Positions 63,237-64,000 of a stretch of DNA of 64,000 bases are shown here, in pieces. This stretch comes from Burkholderiales bacterium (lineage in GTDB: Bacteria; Pseudomonadota; Gammaproteobacteria; Burkholderiales; SG8-41). The first letter of the stretch is position 1, and each line of letters begins with the position of its first letter. Made by a program: the position numbers and the translations under genes. Where the stretch lies: positions 1 to 64,000 of the forward strand of contig JAIETP010000014.1 of assembly GCA_019744975.1 (NCBI GenBank). The letters are read 5' to 3'. The notes under the pieces were generated by a model. The model saw nothing but the letters and a program-made list of their open reading frames with translations. It was not told the DNA's origin and searched no databases.

Positions 63237-64000
63237 ATGAAACATTCGTTACAGCTCAGACTCTCGCAACACCTGACGTTGACGCCGCAACTGCAGCAGT
63301 CGATCCGGCTGCTGCAGCTGTCCACGCTCGAACTCAACCAGGAAATCGAGAAGCTGCTGCAGGACAATCCGCTGCTGGAGCGGGAGGACGTGGAACCGCT
63401 GCCACCGCCGCCGCGTGACAGCACGGAGCAGACCGCCGCCGGTGAATCCTCGGCAACCACCGAAGCGGAAGCCACCGCACCCGGCGAGGATGGCGGCGCT
63501 TTTGATGCCATGGACGGCATCTCGTACGGCGGCAGCGGCGACGCCGAAGACGACGATTTTTCACCCCTGGCCGAGCAACCCGCCAGTCTGCGCGCCCACC
63601 TCGCCGGACAACTGTCACTGATGCACCTGTCGGACCGCGACAAACAGCTGGTTACGATGTTGATCGATTCACTGGATGACGGCGGTTACCTGCCGCAGTC
63701 GCTCGAGGAAATCGCGGCCATGCTGCCGCCGGAACTCGAAGTGGAACCGGAGGAACTGTCGATCGCGCTGCAGCACCTGCAACACCTGGAACCCACCGGC
63801 ATCGGCGCCCGCAGTCTCGCCGAATGCCTGAGTCTGCAGCTCGCCGTGCTGCCCGCCGATACACCGTACCGCGACGAGGCACTGGAAATCGTCCGCAACC
63901 ACCTTGACGCGCTGGCGACCCGGGATTTCGCCCGGCTGAAACGCGCGCTGAAATGCGATGACGCCTGCCTGCGCACGGTGCAAAAACTGATCGTCAGCCT
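63237..64000 (+). CDS. rpoN: RNA polymerase sigma-54 factor, 5' part
   Basis: Not in the ORF track because it has no stop in the window. From the ATG at 63237 the frame reads MKHSLQLRLSQHLTLTPQLQ, the activator-interacting region I of RpoN with its Gln/Leu repeats, followed by the acidic linker (region II) and the start of the core-binding region (QHLEPTGIGARSLAECL). About 254 residues are present, roughly half the protein. It should drive the promoter at 56641. Confidence 0.95.
   Translation, partial: MKHSLQLRLSQHLTLTPQLQQSIRLLQLSTLELNQEIEKLLQDNPLLEREDVEPLPPPPRDSTEQTAAGESSATTEAEATAPGEDGGAFDAMDGISYGGSGDAEDDDFSPLAEQPASLRAHLAGQLSLMHLSDRDKQLVTMLIDSLDDGGYLPQSLEEIAAMLPPELEVEPEELSIALQHLQHLEPTGIGARSLAECLSLQLAVLPADTPYRDEALEIVRNHLDALATRDFARLKRALKCDDACLRTVQKLIVS

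Overview
This window is a GC-rich stretch of a betaproteobacterial chromosome. The evidence is the order petABC-sspAB, degP/Q-like protease, tatABC, hisGDCBHAFIE, murA, bolA, mla, together with two Bug/TctC-type solute-binding proteins, which are typical of Burkholderiales and their relatives. Genus and species cannot be named from the sequence alone.

Layout. (1) 1-800: the start of a gene leaving the window, an AT-richer remnant resembling an HNH/homing-endonuclease N-terminus, and a dispersed intergenic repeat. (2) 0.8-9 kb: a Bug receptor, a small DUF3460-like protein, a lipoprotein, a GldA/GldF/GldG-like ABC operon with a DUF4340 protein, tRNA-Thr(TGT), a 3-hydroxyisobutyrate-dehydrogenase-like gene, a foreign-looking uracil-DNA-glycosylase-like gene, then a second copy of the dispersed repeat. 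(3) 9.4-21.8 kb: a Tat-exported amidohydrolase, sspBA, the cytochrome bc1 operon, a Bug/amidase/aspartoacylase-like catabolic cluster, a Nif3-like protein and a membrane-anchored Deg protease. (4) 21.9-30.8 kb: tatCBA and the complete hisGDCBHAFIE set, all on the minus strand. (5) 30.9-38.4 kb: an extra MlaF-like ATPase with Tyr in place of the H-loop His, murA, bolA, a two-gene ABC exporter and mlaFEDCB. (6) 38.5-57.4 kb: an MSHA-like type IV pilus locus. It has an ABC ATPase and a sigma-54-type response regulator, then mshM, mshL, mshN, mshE, mshG, mshI, mshJ and mshK-like genes and two pilin-like genes. These are followed by a PrsK-like histidine kinase on the opposite strand, an ABC permease, a TPR protein, and a major-pilin-like gene behind a near-consensus -24/-12 promoter. 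(7) 57.4-64 kb: a CPA2 antiporter and the LPS-export/Kdo operon kdsD-kdsC-lptC-lptA-lptB running into rpoN.

The most interesting assembly is the 38.5-57.4 kb block. The sequence supports, as inference, a pilus whose assembly ATPase carries the c-di-GMP-binding MshEN motif. Its pilin would be transcribed by sigma-54 (rpoN lies about 6.5 kb away) under a local two-component system resembling the PrsK/PrsR pair of exosortase loci, with no exosortase here. An ABC transporter is split across both ends of the locus.

A second theme is the density of small structured repeats at junctions between cistrons: ten copies of an 8-mer before hisF, five 31-bp units over the mlaD stop codon, a triplicated start-codon segment before the extra mlaF, inverted octamer arrays, a 185-bp MITE-like element abutting mshE, and an AT-rich 15-mer seen three times exactly and three times with one or two mismatches. 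All calls come from reading the sequence; no database search was run.
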